A stretch of 64,000 bases of DNA from Parabacteroides timonensis (GTDB taxonomy: Bacteria > Bacteroidota > Bacteroidia > Bacteroidales > Tannerellaceae): assembly GCF_900128505.1 (NCBI RefSeq), contig NZ_LT669941.1, positions 1,907,760 to 1,971,759 of the forward strand, in the 5' to 3' direction. A program made the translations under genes and the position numbers. Within the stretch, counting starts at the first letter, position 1. Each line of letters starts with the position of its first letter. The notes below the pieces were generated by a model that saw only the letters and a list, made by a program, of their open reading frames with translations, ran no database searches and was not told the DNA's origin. This document shows, in pieces, positions 34,901 through 44,270 of the stretch.

Positions 34901-35383
34901 CTAACCTTGTCCGCCGAATATAAAGGTTTTGATGTTTCAGCCTTCTTCCAAGGATCTGTCGGCAACGACTTATTGAATGTTTTGAAATATGATATTTATT
35001 CGGGAACAGGATGGTATAATGCCCCGAAGGATATCCTGACAACCTATTGGAACGGCCCGGGTAGTACGAATAAGAATTTCGGTATCGATGCCGATAGCCG
35101 CATGAACTTGGAAATGTCAGACTGGTATGTGGAAGATGGTTCTTATGTCCGTTTGAAAAATCTGCAAATAGGTTATACAATCCCTTCTGCCATCACCAAA
35201 AAGATTACGATCAATAACCTGCGTGTATTCGTTGCTGCACAAAATCTATTTACCATTACCGGATACTCAGGACTTGATCCGGAAATCGGGGAGATTAATA
35301 ACAATCCTCAATACAAAGGATGTGATATGGGATTTTATCCGCAGCCAAGAACATTTATGTTTGGTATAAGTCTAAAGCTTTAA
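31913..35383 (+). CDS. SusC/RagA TonB-dependent transporter with N-terminal STN signalling domain
   Basis: The 1156-residue outer-membrane transporter starts with a signal peptide ending near TSAQM. An STN domain (about 40-112; SLSITKGTISDVFKAIENQ) comes next, marking it as a transducer for FecR and sigma. A carboxypeptidase-regulatory-like domain lies at about 128-205 (ISGKVTDQNGEALIGVNV). A TonB box (EEVVVVGYG near 211-219) follows, then the plug with LYVVDGLPQDD and YGARAANGVILVSTKRG, then the barrel ending in MFGISLKL. All parts are intact. The 19-base gap to susD indicates one operon. Oligosaccharide import is expected; the substrate cannot be read, though the adjacent 3-keto cluster is suggestive. 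Confidence 0.96.
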   Translation: MANHAGSSGSAQLSTLKKFTIIGLCLIIFQLNVAATSAQMISLSITKGTISDVFKAIENQSDYKFFYNDNQIDVNDKVDIKVQDSPIENVLNDMFRDTDITYKIVKNHVVLTNKKIKEAPVESVNQDKKRISGKVTDQNGEALIGVNVIVKGTTLGSMTDVDGNYLLDNVPDNAIVEFSYIGYVQQSINAGNRSRLDIMLSEDTQKLEEVVVVGYGHFKKRDLTGAITQVKGDDIANLPLRSAADALQGKAAGVTITSSSGSPGSLGNVRIRGVGTINNNNPLYVVDGLPQDDIGWLNARDIESIEVLKDASAQAIYGARAANGVILVSTKRGASGESYRSNIEFDMNIGFQSIPKRYDVLDAEGFMEYKNRAYTAAGKTLIDDFSTPEKREQILSFLEKNGGRAGTDWWDETTRKPSEAVNQNYNLAFSGGLNKMRYRTSFGYMKQDGILRGSDYERLSGRLNMDSEVTKWLNLSANINVIYESRRNLDENNSYTATVFSTISADPITPVYRDNLVDIPDFLQTRIMGGYEPTNPWSRYTGVIYSNKPNTVAQVDRMAENKWHGIATKSNVSGEFKLFPFLTFKSSIALDLNRNQSDGFTPKYYLDGDEYSTYATVSRGVSNTDYWVFDNYFTYNQKFNKHSVSAMIGTSAEKKRYEYIGASKQGMVNNDPSQQIINAGTLNPGASGYSVTNSLNSYFGRVFYSFDNRYMLTANIRWDGSSRFADGNRWGCFPSVSAGWNFSEESFMKDFEWLSLSKLRAGWGEIGNQTISDGAYLNTYGNGSYYLFGNPYETILYGGRTQVGNQDLKWETTRQLDLGLDLAFFNGSLHASFDYFNRKTQDMLVQVPVPSSLGFPNIPWMNAGSVSNKGIELTIGYNGKAGKDFKYSIDGNISTYRNKVESLGSGANIPGKGIHLGYYSYTMTEPGKPIGYFYGYKTDGVFQTQEEIDNYKNNGQVVMPGAKPGDLKFKDLNGDGKLDDEDRTMTGNPHPDFTFGLTLSAEYKGFDVSAFFQGSVGNDLLNVLKYDIYSGTGWYNAPKDILTTYWNGPGSTNKNFGIDADSRMNLEMSDWYVEDGSYVRLKNLQIGYTIPSAITKKITINNLRVFVAAQNLFTITGYSGLDPEIGEINNNPQYKGCDMGFYPQPRTFMFGISLKL

Positions 35384-35402
35384 TCTTAAAAATGACTGTA
35401 TT

Positions 35403-37049
35403 ATGAAATCAATATTAAATAAATGTACATTATTTGCATCGACAGTAGCCATAAGTCTTCTAATGGCGGGTTGTAACTCCGATTTCTTGGACAGGCCAAC
35501 CTTAGGATCACTCGACGAAACAACGTATCTGAGTACGGAAGATGCGGGCTTCAAACTTCTGATAAACTGTTATCAACCTATATTAAACCAGTGGGATTAT
35601 CAGACCATGAAGTTTGACCTTGGCGATCAGTTGACAGACGACTGTTCCAAAGGAGGTTCCGATGCCGGTGACCGTTCTGTTATCACAGAAGTAACCCGGG
35701 GAAATCCTACCGCCACCAGCAGTTTACTGACACAATTCTGGGATCATCGTTATAAACAGGCTATTTCTCCCTGCAACGTATTCTTGTCACTGATAACTCC
35801 GGAAACGCAGCTAATTAAAACCGGAGGTTCCCTGGTTTCTACCGAAGAGAAAAAACGCTGGATAGCAGAAGCCTATTTTATGCGTGCTTTCTATTATTTT
35901 GACCTGGCAATGATGTTTTCCAATATTCCTATCATAGACAGGCCATTAAGTGCAAGTGAAAAAGGAGATATAACAAAAGCCGATAAAGCGGAAGTTATGA
36001 AGTTTATCCTTTCCGATCTGGAGCTAGCTATTGCGGAGCCGAATCTACCGAGTGCCAAATCATTACCCGCATCCGAACTGGGACGTATCACAAAAGAAGC
36101 AGCTTTAGCATTCAGAGCCAGAGTAAATATGTTTTACGGTAATTATGAAGCAGCGAAAACTGATTTGAAAACGGTCGTCGACTCCGGTTGTTACGAGCTG
36201 ATCGATGATTACGAAACCTTGTTTAATAGTGCCGCTAAAGGGTATATGTCTAAAGAGGCTGTATTTATAACCTTACGTTCCTATGTTCCGAATTATACGG
36301 GAGGAAGTGTTTGTCCTCAAATGAATATCGGACGTGCCGGAGCAGGTGGCTGGGGAGGCGAATGTCCGACCTACGACCTGGTAGATGAATATGAAGTAGG
36401 TGATCCGCGTCTGGTTCACACTATACTTTCATCAGGAGATATCTTTGTCAAATCGGATGGAACAGAGGAAGTCCATGATTACTCCGGATATGATAATTTC
36501 TCATTACAACATAGCCGCAAACAATATCCAGACTGGTCAAGAAGACCTATCGGCGATTTATTGAACACGGACTGGACTTTTTATCATATCCGCTATGCCG
36601 ACGTTCTGTTAATGTATGCCGAATGTCTGATCGAAACGGGTGACGATAAACAAAAAGCCGTAGATCTGATCAACCAGGTTCGTCATCGTGCTTTCGTCAC
36701 CACCTCCCCAACAGACAGTTATGCAAAGCTGAGAAAATTCAATCTGACCGATGATAAACGAGTCACTGAAGATATTTTCAACGCAAAATACAAAGTAAAA
36801 GTGTCTGATGACCTGCAGAAAGCCTTACGCCATGAGCGAAGAGTCGAGTTGGGATGTGAAGGTTTACGCTTGTATGACTTGCTCCGTTGGGGAGTTTTTA
36901 TTCCTACCATGCAGGCATTCGGTCAAACAGCCGAAGGCAAATACTCCGGAGCGGGAACTCACGTTACAGACAAAACCTATCCGTATCCGATACCACAGAA
37001 TGAAATCGATTACGTAGGAGGCTCTTTAACACAGAATGACAACTATTGA
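35403..37049 (+). CDS. SusD/RagB family glycan-binding lipoprotein
   Basis: The 548-residue surface lipoprotein caps the SusC barrel and captures its ligand. The lipobox is LLMAGC with Cys24. The SusD N-terminal region (about 25-210; FLDRPTLGSLDETTYLSTEDAGFKLLINCYQP, then RWIAEAYFMRAFYYFDLAMMF) and the C-terminal RagB region (about 330-548; WTFYHIRYADVLLMYAECLIETG, LRHERRVELGCEGLRLYDLLRWG) are both intact. The end is the usual YPYPIPQNEID-type motif with a final NDNY. A terminator follows 30 bases later, closing the sigma-FecR-SusC-SusD unit. No glycosidase follows it in the operon. Confidence 0.96.
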   Translation: MKSILNKCTLFASTVAISLLMAGCNSDFLDRPTLGSLDETTYLSTEDAGFKLLINCYQPILNQWDYQTMKFDLGDQLTDDCSKGGSDAGDRSVITEVTRGNPTATSSLLTQFWDHRYKQAISPCNVFLSLITPETQLIKTGGSLVSTEEKKRWIAEAYFMRAFYYFDLAMMFSNIPIIDRPLSASEKGDITKADKAEVMKFILSDLELAIAEPNLPSAKSLPASELGRITKEAALAFRARVNMFYGNYEAAKTDLKTVVDSGCYELIDDYETLFNSAAKGYMSKEAVFITLRSYVPNYTGGSVCPQMNIGRAGAGGWGGECPTYDLVDEYEVGDPRLVHTILSSGDIFVKSDGTEEVHDYSGYDNFSLQHSRKQYPDWSRRPIGDLLNTDWTFYHIRYADVLLMYAECLIETGDDKQKAVDLINQVRHRAFVTTSPTDSYAKLRKFNLTDDKRVTEDIFNAKYKVKVSDDLQKALRHERRVELGCEGLRLYDLLRWGVFIPTMQAFGQTAEGKYSGAGTHVTDKTYPYPIPQNEIDYVGGSLTQNDNY

Positions 37050-37078
37050 TAGAGAACGAATAATATCATTTTGAAAAA

Positions 37079-37110
37079 GAAGGGCGGACTCCAATGGAGT
37101 TCGCCCTTTC
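37079..37110. terminator. Bidirectional terminator between two convergent loci
   Basis: AGGGCG-GACTCC (37081-37092) pairs with GGAGTT-CGCCCT (37096-37107). A T run follows on the plus strand and an A-rich flank gives Ts on the minus strand. It lies between the susD stop and the stop of the convergent beta-helix gene. Confidence 0.88.
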
Positions 37111-37124
37111 ACGTTATTAACTAC

Positions 37125-38699
37125 CTATTTGATTAAAAAGCACAAATCTTTTTCCTTTTGGCGTGCCATCAACTGCGCAACATACAAAGAACGGGGAAAG
37201 ATATTGATCTCATTCTGTCCTTCCCACATACCTTCGGGACGATCCGTAAAATGGCCGGAATACTTCTCTCCTTTCAGTCCGATACAATAATTCTTTCCAG
37301 AAGTCCACGGATTCTGTACCGCAGCACGTTTCACCCGGCAATTCCATAATACCTGTGTGACGCCGGCCCAGCCATGCCCACTCCCCATTTGTCCCCGGTC
37401 CTGCACATTTATTTCTCCATCAGTAATGATATTATCATACAATGTGCCTATCGACCAACGGTGATGCGGACCAATGTCGGCAAATGTTTGCGAAGCCGTG
37501 CAATTATAAAAAACATTCGGCCCGCAAACCTGCGCACCGGTGACATAGTCATGACGGCCTTCTGTCGCCTGACAATTCATAAAGAGATTTTGCTGCCCCC
37601 AATTATTGAAGGAATAGCGATATCCTCCCGTGATCAGTGATTTCGGTTCCAGGCAACGACAATCGATAACAGAAACATTTTTTGCAAAACGTTCGCAACT
37701 GACAGCCGAGTACGCAAAATAACGGGCCGTAATATTTTTTACCCAGCAATTCTCTACCTTATCCAGCTCGACGGCAATCCAACCATGTTTAAGATCTTCG
37801 TAATCTTCAAACTCAGATTCTATACACATATCGGATATTCCGACTTCACTGATACGCCCATCGAAAGTATATTTATAGACCTCGCCTCCTCCAAACTTCT
37901 TATCCATCTGCATAACGACAGGATTGTCGATAAAGATATTATTTCCTTCTATTCCGGTAATCTCCCGTTCAAAAGCCAAATTATATTCCTGCGGAGTCCA
38001 TTGGCGGGTTCCTTTCCGTTCCACGATCTGATCCATCCTGATAGCATGTATCCACTCCTGAGTGCCGGGACGATAAACTATTATACGGTCGCCAACCCGG
38101 AAACTATCTGCTGATGATATATGGAACGAATGGGTACCGGTAGGTACAAAATCGTCTGTTATCTTCATTCTTGTTCCCTGCATTTCCTGCATAGAGCCGG
38201 AACCTCTCACCTGAATAAGTGAACGTCGTTTTTTACCGGTAGCGATCAAACGGGTTTCATTGACATTCCCCCCTTCTCCCATAAGGATTATACCACTGTT
38301 ATTGATTACTATAGAGTCGGCTATCCGGTAAACGCCCCGCTTTAGAAGGATCGTACCCCGATGCCCGTTCTCATCCGGCTTCCTACAGGATACCTCGTCG
38401 ATAGCTTGCTGTATAACTACACGGCTATCTCCATTCTTAACCGGGTATACTTCTTTTACAACCGGATAACAGGGAATACTTTTATTGCCATGATGATATC
38501 CAACTCTACTGAAATCGGGTATAGTGTTTCCCTCCTTATCGGGTATATAAGTCAACCTACCCTCATCACTGATCTTTATCAAACCGGATTGCCAGGCCGG
38601 AGGCAGTTTCGTTTGTGCATGACAACAAACAACTGCTACTCCAGCCACCAATCCTACTATAAATTGTTTAAAAGCGCTCACTATAATCTTAATCTTCAA
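37125..38699 (-). CDS. Secreted right-handed beta-helix (pectate-lyase-like) protein
   Basis: The 524-residue product has a signal peptide ending in CCHAQ. Residues about 88-145 (VIQQAIDEV ... GHRGTILLKRGVYRI ... GIILMGEGG) form the N-terminal cap typical of pectate-lyase-fold proteins. About 145-480 shows repeated beta-helix rungs (EVGISDMCIESEF, ENCWVKNITARYF, KNVSVIDCRCLEP, NLFMNCQATEG, NVFYNCTASQT). I cannot place it in a named polysaccharide lyase or hydrolase family, so catalysis is uncertain. Its ATG overlaps the last 11 bases of the upstream SUMF1-fusion gene, so the two are translated from one mRNA and probably work together within the SusCD operon. Confidence 0.75.
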   Translation of the reverse strand: MKIKIIVSAFKQFIVGLVAGVAVVCCHAQTKLPPAWQSGLIKISDEGRLTYIPDKEGNTIPDFSRVGYHHGNKSIPCYPVVKEVYPVKNGDSRVVIQQAIDEVSCRKPDENGHRGTILLKRGVYRIADSIVINNSGIILMGEGGNVNETRLIATGKKRRSLIQVRGSGSMQEMQGTRMKITDDFVPTGTHSFHISSADSFRVGDRIIVYRPGTQEWIHAIRMDQIVERKGTRQWTPQEYNLAFEREITGIEGNNIFIDNPVVMQMDKKFGGGEVYKYTFDGRISEVGISDMCIESEFEDYEDLKHGWIAVELDKVENCWVKNITARYFAYSAVSCERFAKNVSVIDCRCLEPKSLITGGYRYSFNNWGQQNLFMNCQATEGRHDYVTGAQVCGPNVFYNCTASQTFADIGPHHRWSIGTLYDNIITDGEINVQDRGQMGSGHGWAGVTQVLWNCRVKRAAVQNPWTSGKNYCIGLKGEKYSGHFTDRPEGMWEGQNEINIFPRSLYVAQLMARQKEKDLCFLIK

Positions 38700-41600
38700 T
38701 AATCACACGGAAACCTACATTATGTACTTTCTGCCAGGGCAGATAAGATTTACGGAAATAAGCTGTTGCCGTTTTCGGATGATCTATCCATGAACCGCCA
38801 CGAACTACTTTTTCCGTTCCTCGTCCTTGTTCTTTTTCGTTGTATGGATAAGGCAAATAATCGGAACGGGTCCATTCGGCAATATTCCCCTGCATATCGT
38901 ATAGCCCCCAGGGGTTAGCCTGATAATCGCCACCTTTCACCATCAACATATTACCGTCATCCACCCTATTATCTTTCGGTTGAAAAGTATAATATTTATA
39001 CCAGGGATCAGTTGAACTCATCGGCTGGGGATCAACTCCCCTTACGGCTAATTTATTCAATTGCTTATCCGCCATATTTTCATACGCAGCAAAATCAGTA
39101 TCTAATGCACCATACCAGAAGTCACTGCTACTACCGGCCCGGCAAGCCCATTCCCATTGTACCTCCGTCGGTAAGGTTACCTTCAATCCGGTTTTTGCAC
39201 TCAACTTCTTACAGAAATCCACGGCTTCTTCCCAACTGACACGGATAGCCGGTTGTTCCGGATTGTTTGCCGGATATCCCTCATGTACATGGTCTTTCCA
39301 AAGCTGATTGATGAAGCGGCTGTTATGATCCGGGAAAACGGTACGGAACTGTTCATTACTCACTTCAATCTCTGCCATCCAGAAAGCTTTCTTTACTTCC
39401 TGCTTGTTGGCCGGCGAATAATCGGAATGTATCCGGTTGCTTCCCATTACAAACGTACCGGCCGGGATACGGACAAAGTTCATGACAATACCCGAAGCCA
39501 GTTCGATACTTTTCTTTGTCTCCTTGTCTTTTGCCAACATGCTCTTGGCTGCATCAGCATTAAATGGCCAGCCTTTTACTTTCGCTTCTTTATCCTTATA
39601 TTCCTGACGTTCCGGTTTTACGGGAGAGGGTTTCGGCTGTTTACCCAGGTAATCGGCATAATCACGTATCTCTGCCTGCCAATCTACACCTGAACGGGCA
39701 TATTTTTCCATCAGCTCCGTACGGCGACTGATCTGTTCTACCCCTTTAAAAAGATTCGCTTTGAACTTACTATGATAGGGAGCATTAAAATCAATCCAGT
39801 TATAAAGGGTTTTCCACTCCTTATCTGTTAATTCTATTCCATGATGTCCGGTTCTCAATATCCTGATCAAATCACTGGCAGATGCATGATACTCATACGG
39901 ATTCAAGACTTCTATTTCTGCTTCCGGCCCCTGACGATGAACATAAGGATGCAGGTTCAGATAGCTTTTGCCAAATCCGGAAAATTCATCGATACGGCCA
40001 CCGGTAAAGTCGGCCAGTTTGTTGGAGCCATTATGACAGGCGATGCAAGCACGATCCAAAACCGGTTGAACTTCCAATTCGAAGGTAAACGGACGTTGTC
40101 CTCCCTCCGGCAGGGTGATCGCATGCGGTTTGATTGTCGATGCAACCACACGTTTCGGGATAGGTATCTGGTTCTGATCTTCGTGACAACCGATACAGGA
40201 AACGGTTTCACCCGGCATACCGGTCAGCCAGCTTCTCATCCATTGTACGGCACGTCCGCACGAATCGAGCGGCTGAAGTGAGATCGGCATGTTTGCAGGT
40301 ATGGTGAACAAGGCGGAACCATCTTCTTCCACCGGAACAGTACCCAATAGGCGTTTGATATCCCAGCCACTCTGTACACCCTGTGCCCAATGATCGGATG
40401 GTGTTTTGTTGTAAGCATATTCGTAAGAAAGCACACGGAAGGCTTTCACCGTACCACGCGGTACGCCTTTCAATCCTTCCCCTTCATAGATATCCTGAAT
40501 AAAGACAGTCGCTTCCTTCGTATCCGGTTTCGTACGATCAGGGATAACAGGAGGTACTGGTGTCGTTCTGACCGGAATCGGATGGATCAGTCCTTCGCCT
40601 TCGTATTCTGCAATCAACGTCAGGTTATCGAATACATCTACCAGATAGATTCCCCACAGCGCATTCGGATTCAACTTGGCCGCTACCAGGTAATATTTAT
40701 CGTTCAATGGATAAGGCTTGATAAACTGTGGCCATACATCATCCACTAAGCGGTCTTTTACGACCGGTTCTATCTTACGATCGCGGAAAGGCAACTCCTG
40801 CACCATTCCCTGTTCAGCCTTACGTCCTTTAGACGGGTCAAACAGGATCAGACGACCGGAACGGGTAACACCATGATGGCCGGAGATAATACCTATAAAA
40901 CCTGATGCCTGTCCAGGAAGCGGTTTTGCATCAAATGTACTGTTCGGGAAATAAGAACCACTACCGTAAAGTGCCTTCTGTTCCGTTCCGTCCGGATTCA
41001 TATGCATCACGAAACGGGAGAAATAATGCGTCAGATCAGTATATTCCCAGCGGGTATACATCACCTTCCCGTTATTCATCAGTACAGGCGACCAGTTGGC
41101 GTCCTGATCGAATGTCAGGCGACGCAATGAGCCGTCTTTCGGATCATACAAACACATATTACCGACTTCGTCGTTACCGTTTACACACGGGACACCATTA
41201 TAACCGATATTGGATATCGCAATGATTTTTCCGGAAGGTAGCCAAGTAGCATCAAAAAACTCCAGATCTTTCTCCGGCGATTCGACCAGTTTCTTCAAAC
41301 CTTTCCCATCCAACCCAACTTCAAAAACTTGCCAGCGCTTGTCGGTATCGACCATGGAGAACATAACACGATCTGCATTCCAATGTAGTTTCAGGTCAGG
41401 CAGGGATGATCCGTTATCCGGTTTAAAAATAGTACGCGACTGAATATCGCCACGCAGGTTCGATAATACCACAATCTCCGCATCAAATCCGCTACGGGCG
41501 GCAGAAGTCTGGTTCGACCAGTTGTTGTTCTGCGTTCCCAGAGCACGAGGATTGATCTGACGGGCGTTAGTTCCTATATGATAACGACCGACGATCAATT

Positions 41601-42672
41601 TGTCGATATCCAGTTCTGGGTTTGCCAACAATATATCATGTTTCAACTGTAAGGCATGTTTAGCTTCTTTTATAGTAGTTTCATCGTTTGAATATATACC
41701 GGAAAAACCTTTATTGACCAATCCCTTTAATGTGGAAAGTCGGGATTGGTTAACAGCCTGGTCAAACGATTTGTTACGTTTCATATCATTAAATGCCTCT
41801 TCGATGGCCCGCAAATTCAGCCAACTCAGAGACTCCTGCAATTCGTATACCTTCATAGCATCCTGTGCTATATCCAGGTAAACGACCACCTGTCTGTCCA
41901 GCTCTTTTTCCTGGCCGGCAGCAGTAATACAGGTTGTAAAATATCTTTTATCCGTCAACAGGTCGACAACGGATTGGGCTATATGTTTTTCTATATCGGC
42001 ATTGTAAGTCGTAACCAACGCTTTCATGTCACTTCCGGCAAACGGAAGAAACTGTGTCGCTTCAGCCGGAAAACCGGCAATAATATCTTCGGACAACTCT
42101 TTTCCCGTTATCCCCTGCAAGCGGAAAACAACTGTTCCCGCCGAGGAACGGTTTTCCAGTCCGATCTCAGCTTCAAAACGGACATATTTTTTATCTAAAG
42201 GAACGACAATCTGTGCATTCGCATTTGCCATGATCGTCCGATCATACATTTTTCCTTTCATAACAACCGGAACATCTTTAGCATTGGCATTAAAGACCAG
42301 ACGCCCTGTACCGGTATCCTTAAATGTATCTTTCAGGTCATTCAGCCAGACAGATGAACCGTCGGCAGCTATCAACCGTGCATTTGCCCATACGGCCTGG
42401 TCGTCGGCAGTACCGTCGACTGTTCCCCAGGAATAAAGTACCATTTCATCCAGCCCGGTAACATCGGCTGTGAATTTCTCGGCTGCATTTTTCGCCTTTA
42501 TGACTTTGGATACTACCGGCAGACAGTTATTCCTCATTTGCTCATAAGCATTCTGCTTTGCTACGGCAATCTTTTCCGACCAGGAAAGAGGTGCCTGTTT
42601 CTTCTGCTTCTGAGAAAAAGCAGAAAGCGAAAAAGCCAGACAAGCTGATAAAATAATTAGTTTCTTATCCAT
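38689..42672 (-). CDS. Large secreted fusion: NPCBM-like, HzsA-like propeller, two c-heme motifs, SUMF1 domain
   Basis: The 1327-residue protein has a signal peptide (ends SAFSQ). A beta-rich N-terminal domain at about 65-195 resembles NPCBM carbohydrate-binding modules (MVLYSWGTVDGTADDQAVW ... VRFEAEIGLEN). A helical stretch follows, then a TolB/PD40-type propeller like the HzsA group (about 380-760; PDLKLHWNADRVMFSMVD). Two CxxCH heme sites lie at 826-830 (CIGCH) and 876-880 (CIACH). After a linker, residues 1064-1327 form a SUMF1/formylglycine-generating-enzyme-like domain (FVRIPAGTFVMGSN ... WEEAVDFCKKLSAKTGLKV ... VVRGGSWIDHP). It lies between susD (terminator between them) and a beta-helix gene that overlaps its end. 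A redox or oxidative role on a glycan or a partner enzyme is inference. Confidence 0.8.
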   Translation of the reverse strand: MDKKLIILSACLAFSLSAFSQKQKKQAPLSWSEKIAVAKQNAYEQMRNNCLPVVSKVIKAKNAAEKFTADVTGLDEMVLYSWGTVDGTADDQAVWANARLIAADGSSVWLNDLKDTFKDTGTGRLVFNANAKDVPVVMKGKMYDRTIMANANAQIVVPLDKKYVRFEAEIGLENRSSAGTVVFRLQGITGKELSEDIIAGFPAEATQFLPFAGSDMKALVTTYNADIEKHIAQSVVDLLTDKRYFTTCITAAGQEKELDRQVVVYLDIAQDAMKVYELQESLSWLNLRAIEEAFNDMKRNKSFDQAVNQSRLSTLKGLVNKGFSGIYSNDETTIKEAKHALQLKHDILLANPELDIDKLIVGRYHIGTNARQINPRALGTQNNNWSNQTSAARSGFDAEIVVLSNLRGDIQSRTIFKPDNGSSLPDLKLHWNADRVMFSMVDTDKRWQVFEVGLDGKGLKKLVESPEKDLEFFDATWLPSGKIIAISNIGYNGVPCVNGNDEVGNMCLYDPKDGSLRRLTFDQDANWSPVLMNNGKVMYTRWEYTDLTHYFSRFVMHMNPDGTEQKALYGSGSYFPNSTFDAKPLPGQASGFIGIISGHHGVTRSGRLILFDPSKGRKAEQGMVQELPFRDRKIEPVVKDRLVDDVWPQFIKPYPLNDKYYLVAAKLNPNALWGIYLVDVFDNLTLIAEYEGEGLIHPIPVRTTPVPPVIPDRTKPDTKEATVFIQDIYEGEGLKGVPRGTVKAFRVLSYEYAYNKTPSDHWAQGVQSGWDIKRLLGTVPVEEDGSALFTIPANMPISLQPLDSCGRAVQWMRSWLTGMPGETVSCIGCHEDQNQIPIPKRVVASTIKPHAITLPEGGQRPFTFELEVQPVLDRACIACHNGSNKLADFTGGRIDEFSGFGKSYLNLHPYVHRQGPEAEIEVLNPYEYHASASDLIRILRTGHHGIELTDKEWKTLYNWIDFNAPYHSKFKANLFKGVEQISRRTELMEKYARSGVDWQAEIRDYADYLGKQPKPSPVKPERQEYKDKEAKVKGWPFNADAAKSMLAKDKETKKSIELASGIVMNFVRIPAGTFVMGSNRIHSDYSPANKQEVKKAFWMAEIEVSNEQFRTVFPDHNSRFINQLWKDHVHEGYPANNPEQPAIRVSWEEAVDFCKKLSAKTGLKVTLPTEVQWEWACRAGSSSDFWYGALDTDFAAYENMADKQLNKLAVRGVDPQPMSSTDPWYKYYTFQPKDNRVDDGNMLMVKGGDYQANPWGLYDMQGNIAEWTRSDYLPYPYNEKEQGRGTEKVVRGGSWIDHPKTATAYFRKSYLPWQKVHNVGFRVIIED

Positions 42673-42710
42673 AAATATCTATCTCTGTATTTCAAACTGA
42701 CTAAAGACGT

Positions 42711-42741
42711 AAGAAGAAGCCCCGCCAACAGAGGCGAGGCT
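42711..42741 (-). terminator. Terminator after susCD
   Basis: Arms 42718-42726 and 42733-42741 form a nine-base-pair stem (one G-U pair in the minus-strand RNA), followed on the minus strand by TTCTTCTT. It may be leaky, allowing the SUMF1-fusion and beta-helix genes to be read at a lower level. Confidence 0.72.
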
Positions 42742-42772
42742 CCTCACCCATACTTAAATTATTGACGAACGA

Positions 42773-44254
42773 TTAATAGTTCGGATTCTGTATCAAAACT
42801 CCATTAGAGAAATCAACCTGATCCTGTGGCAACGGTAAATACTCATGTGCTTTCGACCAGGCTGTTACATGTCCGGCCAATAACGGATCGAGTTCAAGAC
42901 CATTTAGTTTATCCATGATCCTCCAACGTTTCATATCATAATAACGGATTAACTCGAACGGAGTTTCCACACGGCGTTCGTGACGAATCTTTTCACGCAA
43001 CTGGTCCTGAGTCAGATTTGCCGCCAAATCAGCTAATCCCGCACGCTTGCGAATCTGATTTACCATTTCAGCAGCACCGGAAATGCCCAGTTCATTAGCA
43101 GCTTCAGCCTTCAACAGCAAAAGTTCACCCCAACGCAAGAACACCCAGTCCTGCTCACTACGGGTACTAGCCTGCCACATTTCACCATCTTTCAACATAG
43201 GAGTCAGCCATTTTATCATTGCCTTCTTCAAATCACTTCTGGTCAATGATACAACTTCACCACCCGGCCATTGATATTTATCATCAAAAGCAACGATCTG
43301 TCCCAGACGATTATCTCCATCTTCATACTCTTTAATCAGATTGTCAACGGGACGAGCCGGAGAATAGTTTCCGTATATGTGATCGAAATTGTTATAATCA
43401 TTCGGGGCCAGGAACTTTATAGAGAAAACGATCTCCGGACAACCTTCCTGTGCATCATAAGTAAAGTTATCGGCATAACGTTCAGCCAATGAATATCCTT
43501 TGATTTCATTCAATAGATTATAAGCTTCCTGCACTTCATCACGATTAGCGATCTTTCCACCATCACCATAAGCATGGTACATTAATACGCGGGCTTTCAA
43601 TGCCTTTGCAGCACCTTTGGTAGCATGACCACCGGCACCTTTGAAAGTCTTATCATCCATCTTATCGATAGCCGTCTGTAAATCGGATGTCAGATTCTTA
43701 TAGACATTATCAAGCGTTTCTTTCGGCATGTTCTGAGTTGTTATATCCAGCGGAACTGTTGGATACGGAACCTCACCGTAACACAAATAAAGCAGATAAT
43801 AACAATAGGAACGAAGGAATAAAGCCTCACCTTCATACTGATTACGCACACTGCTCATATCCCCTCCCTGATAGTTATTCAACTGATAAAGAAATATATT
43901 CAAACGGGTTATGGCAGCATAAGCTTCTTTATAAAGATCAGGAACAAAACCACCCATCGACGGGTCCAGGTTATCAGCCTGTATCAGATACGACTGATAG
44001 ACATAGCTAGAACCGGAACTTCCGTAAGCATTATCCGTCAGGCAGTCGAAAACAATCATCCCATGAGATAAAGTTTTTGCCTGCATAATTTCGTAACAAC
44101 CCGCCAGTGCAGAGTTGAAATCAGACTTGGATTGCCAGAAAATAGCTTCTGACGGAGAGGTCGTCGGAGGTGTATCCAGAATATCTGAGCAAGAAGATAC
44201 AGTCATCATACCGGCAACCAACAAGGATATATATGATAGTTTATTTATTTTCAT
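42773..44254 (-). CDS. SusD/RagB family glycan-binding lipoprotein of the large PUL
   Basis: The 493-residue surface lipoprotein has a lipobox VSSC with Cys22. It shows the SusD hallmarks ILDTPPTTSPSEAIFW (about 25-40), GEALFLRSYCYYLLYLCYGEVPY (about 128-150), FLRWGELLLLKAEAANELG (about 370-388) and RHERRVETPFELIRYYDMKRWRIMD (about 421-445). It ends in the typical LPLPQDQVDFSNGVLIQNPNY. It is 16 bases downstream of its SusC partner. Together they should bind and import the oligosaccharides released by the neighbouring lyase and hydrolases. Confidence 0.96.
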   Translation of the reverse strand: MKINKLSYISLLVAGMMTVSSCSDILDTPPTTSPSEAIFWQSKSDFNSALAGCYEIMQAKTLSHGMIVFDCLTDNAYGSSGSSYVYQSYLIQADNLDPSMGGFVPDLYKEAYAAITRLNIFLYQLNNYQGGDMSSVRNQYEGEALFLRSYCYYLLYLCYGEVPYPTVPLDITTQNMPKETLDNVYKNLTSDLQTAIDKMDDKTFKGAGGHATKGAAKALKARVLMYHAYGDGGKIANRDEVQEAYNLLNEIKGYSLAERYADNFTYDAQEGCPEIVFSIKFLAPNDYNNFDHIYGNYSPARPVDNLIKEYEDGDNRLGQIVAFDDKYQWPGGEVVSLTRSDLKKAMIKWLTPMLKDGEMWQASTRSEQDWVFLRWGELLLLKAEAANELGISGAAEMVNQIRKRAGLADLAANLTQDQLREKIRHERRVETPFELIRYYDMKRWRIMDKLNGLELDPLLAGHVTAWSKAHEYLPLPQDQVDFSNGVLIQNPNY

Positions 44255-44270
44255 AACTACTTATTTTTAA

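Noticed and set aside
38361..38702. Plus-strand reading frames opposite the beta-helix and SUMF1-fusion genes
   Set aside because: They have no recognisable motifs and lie opposite genes with clear domain content.
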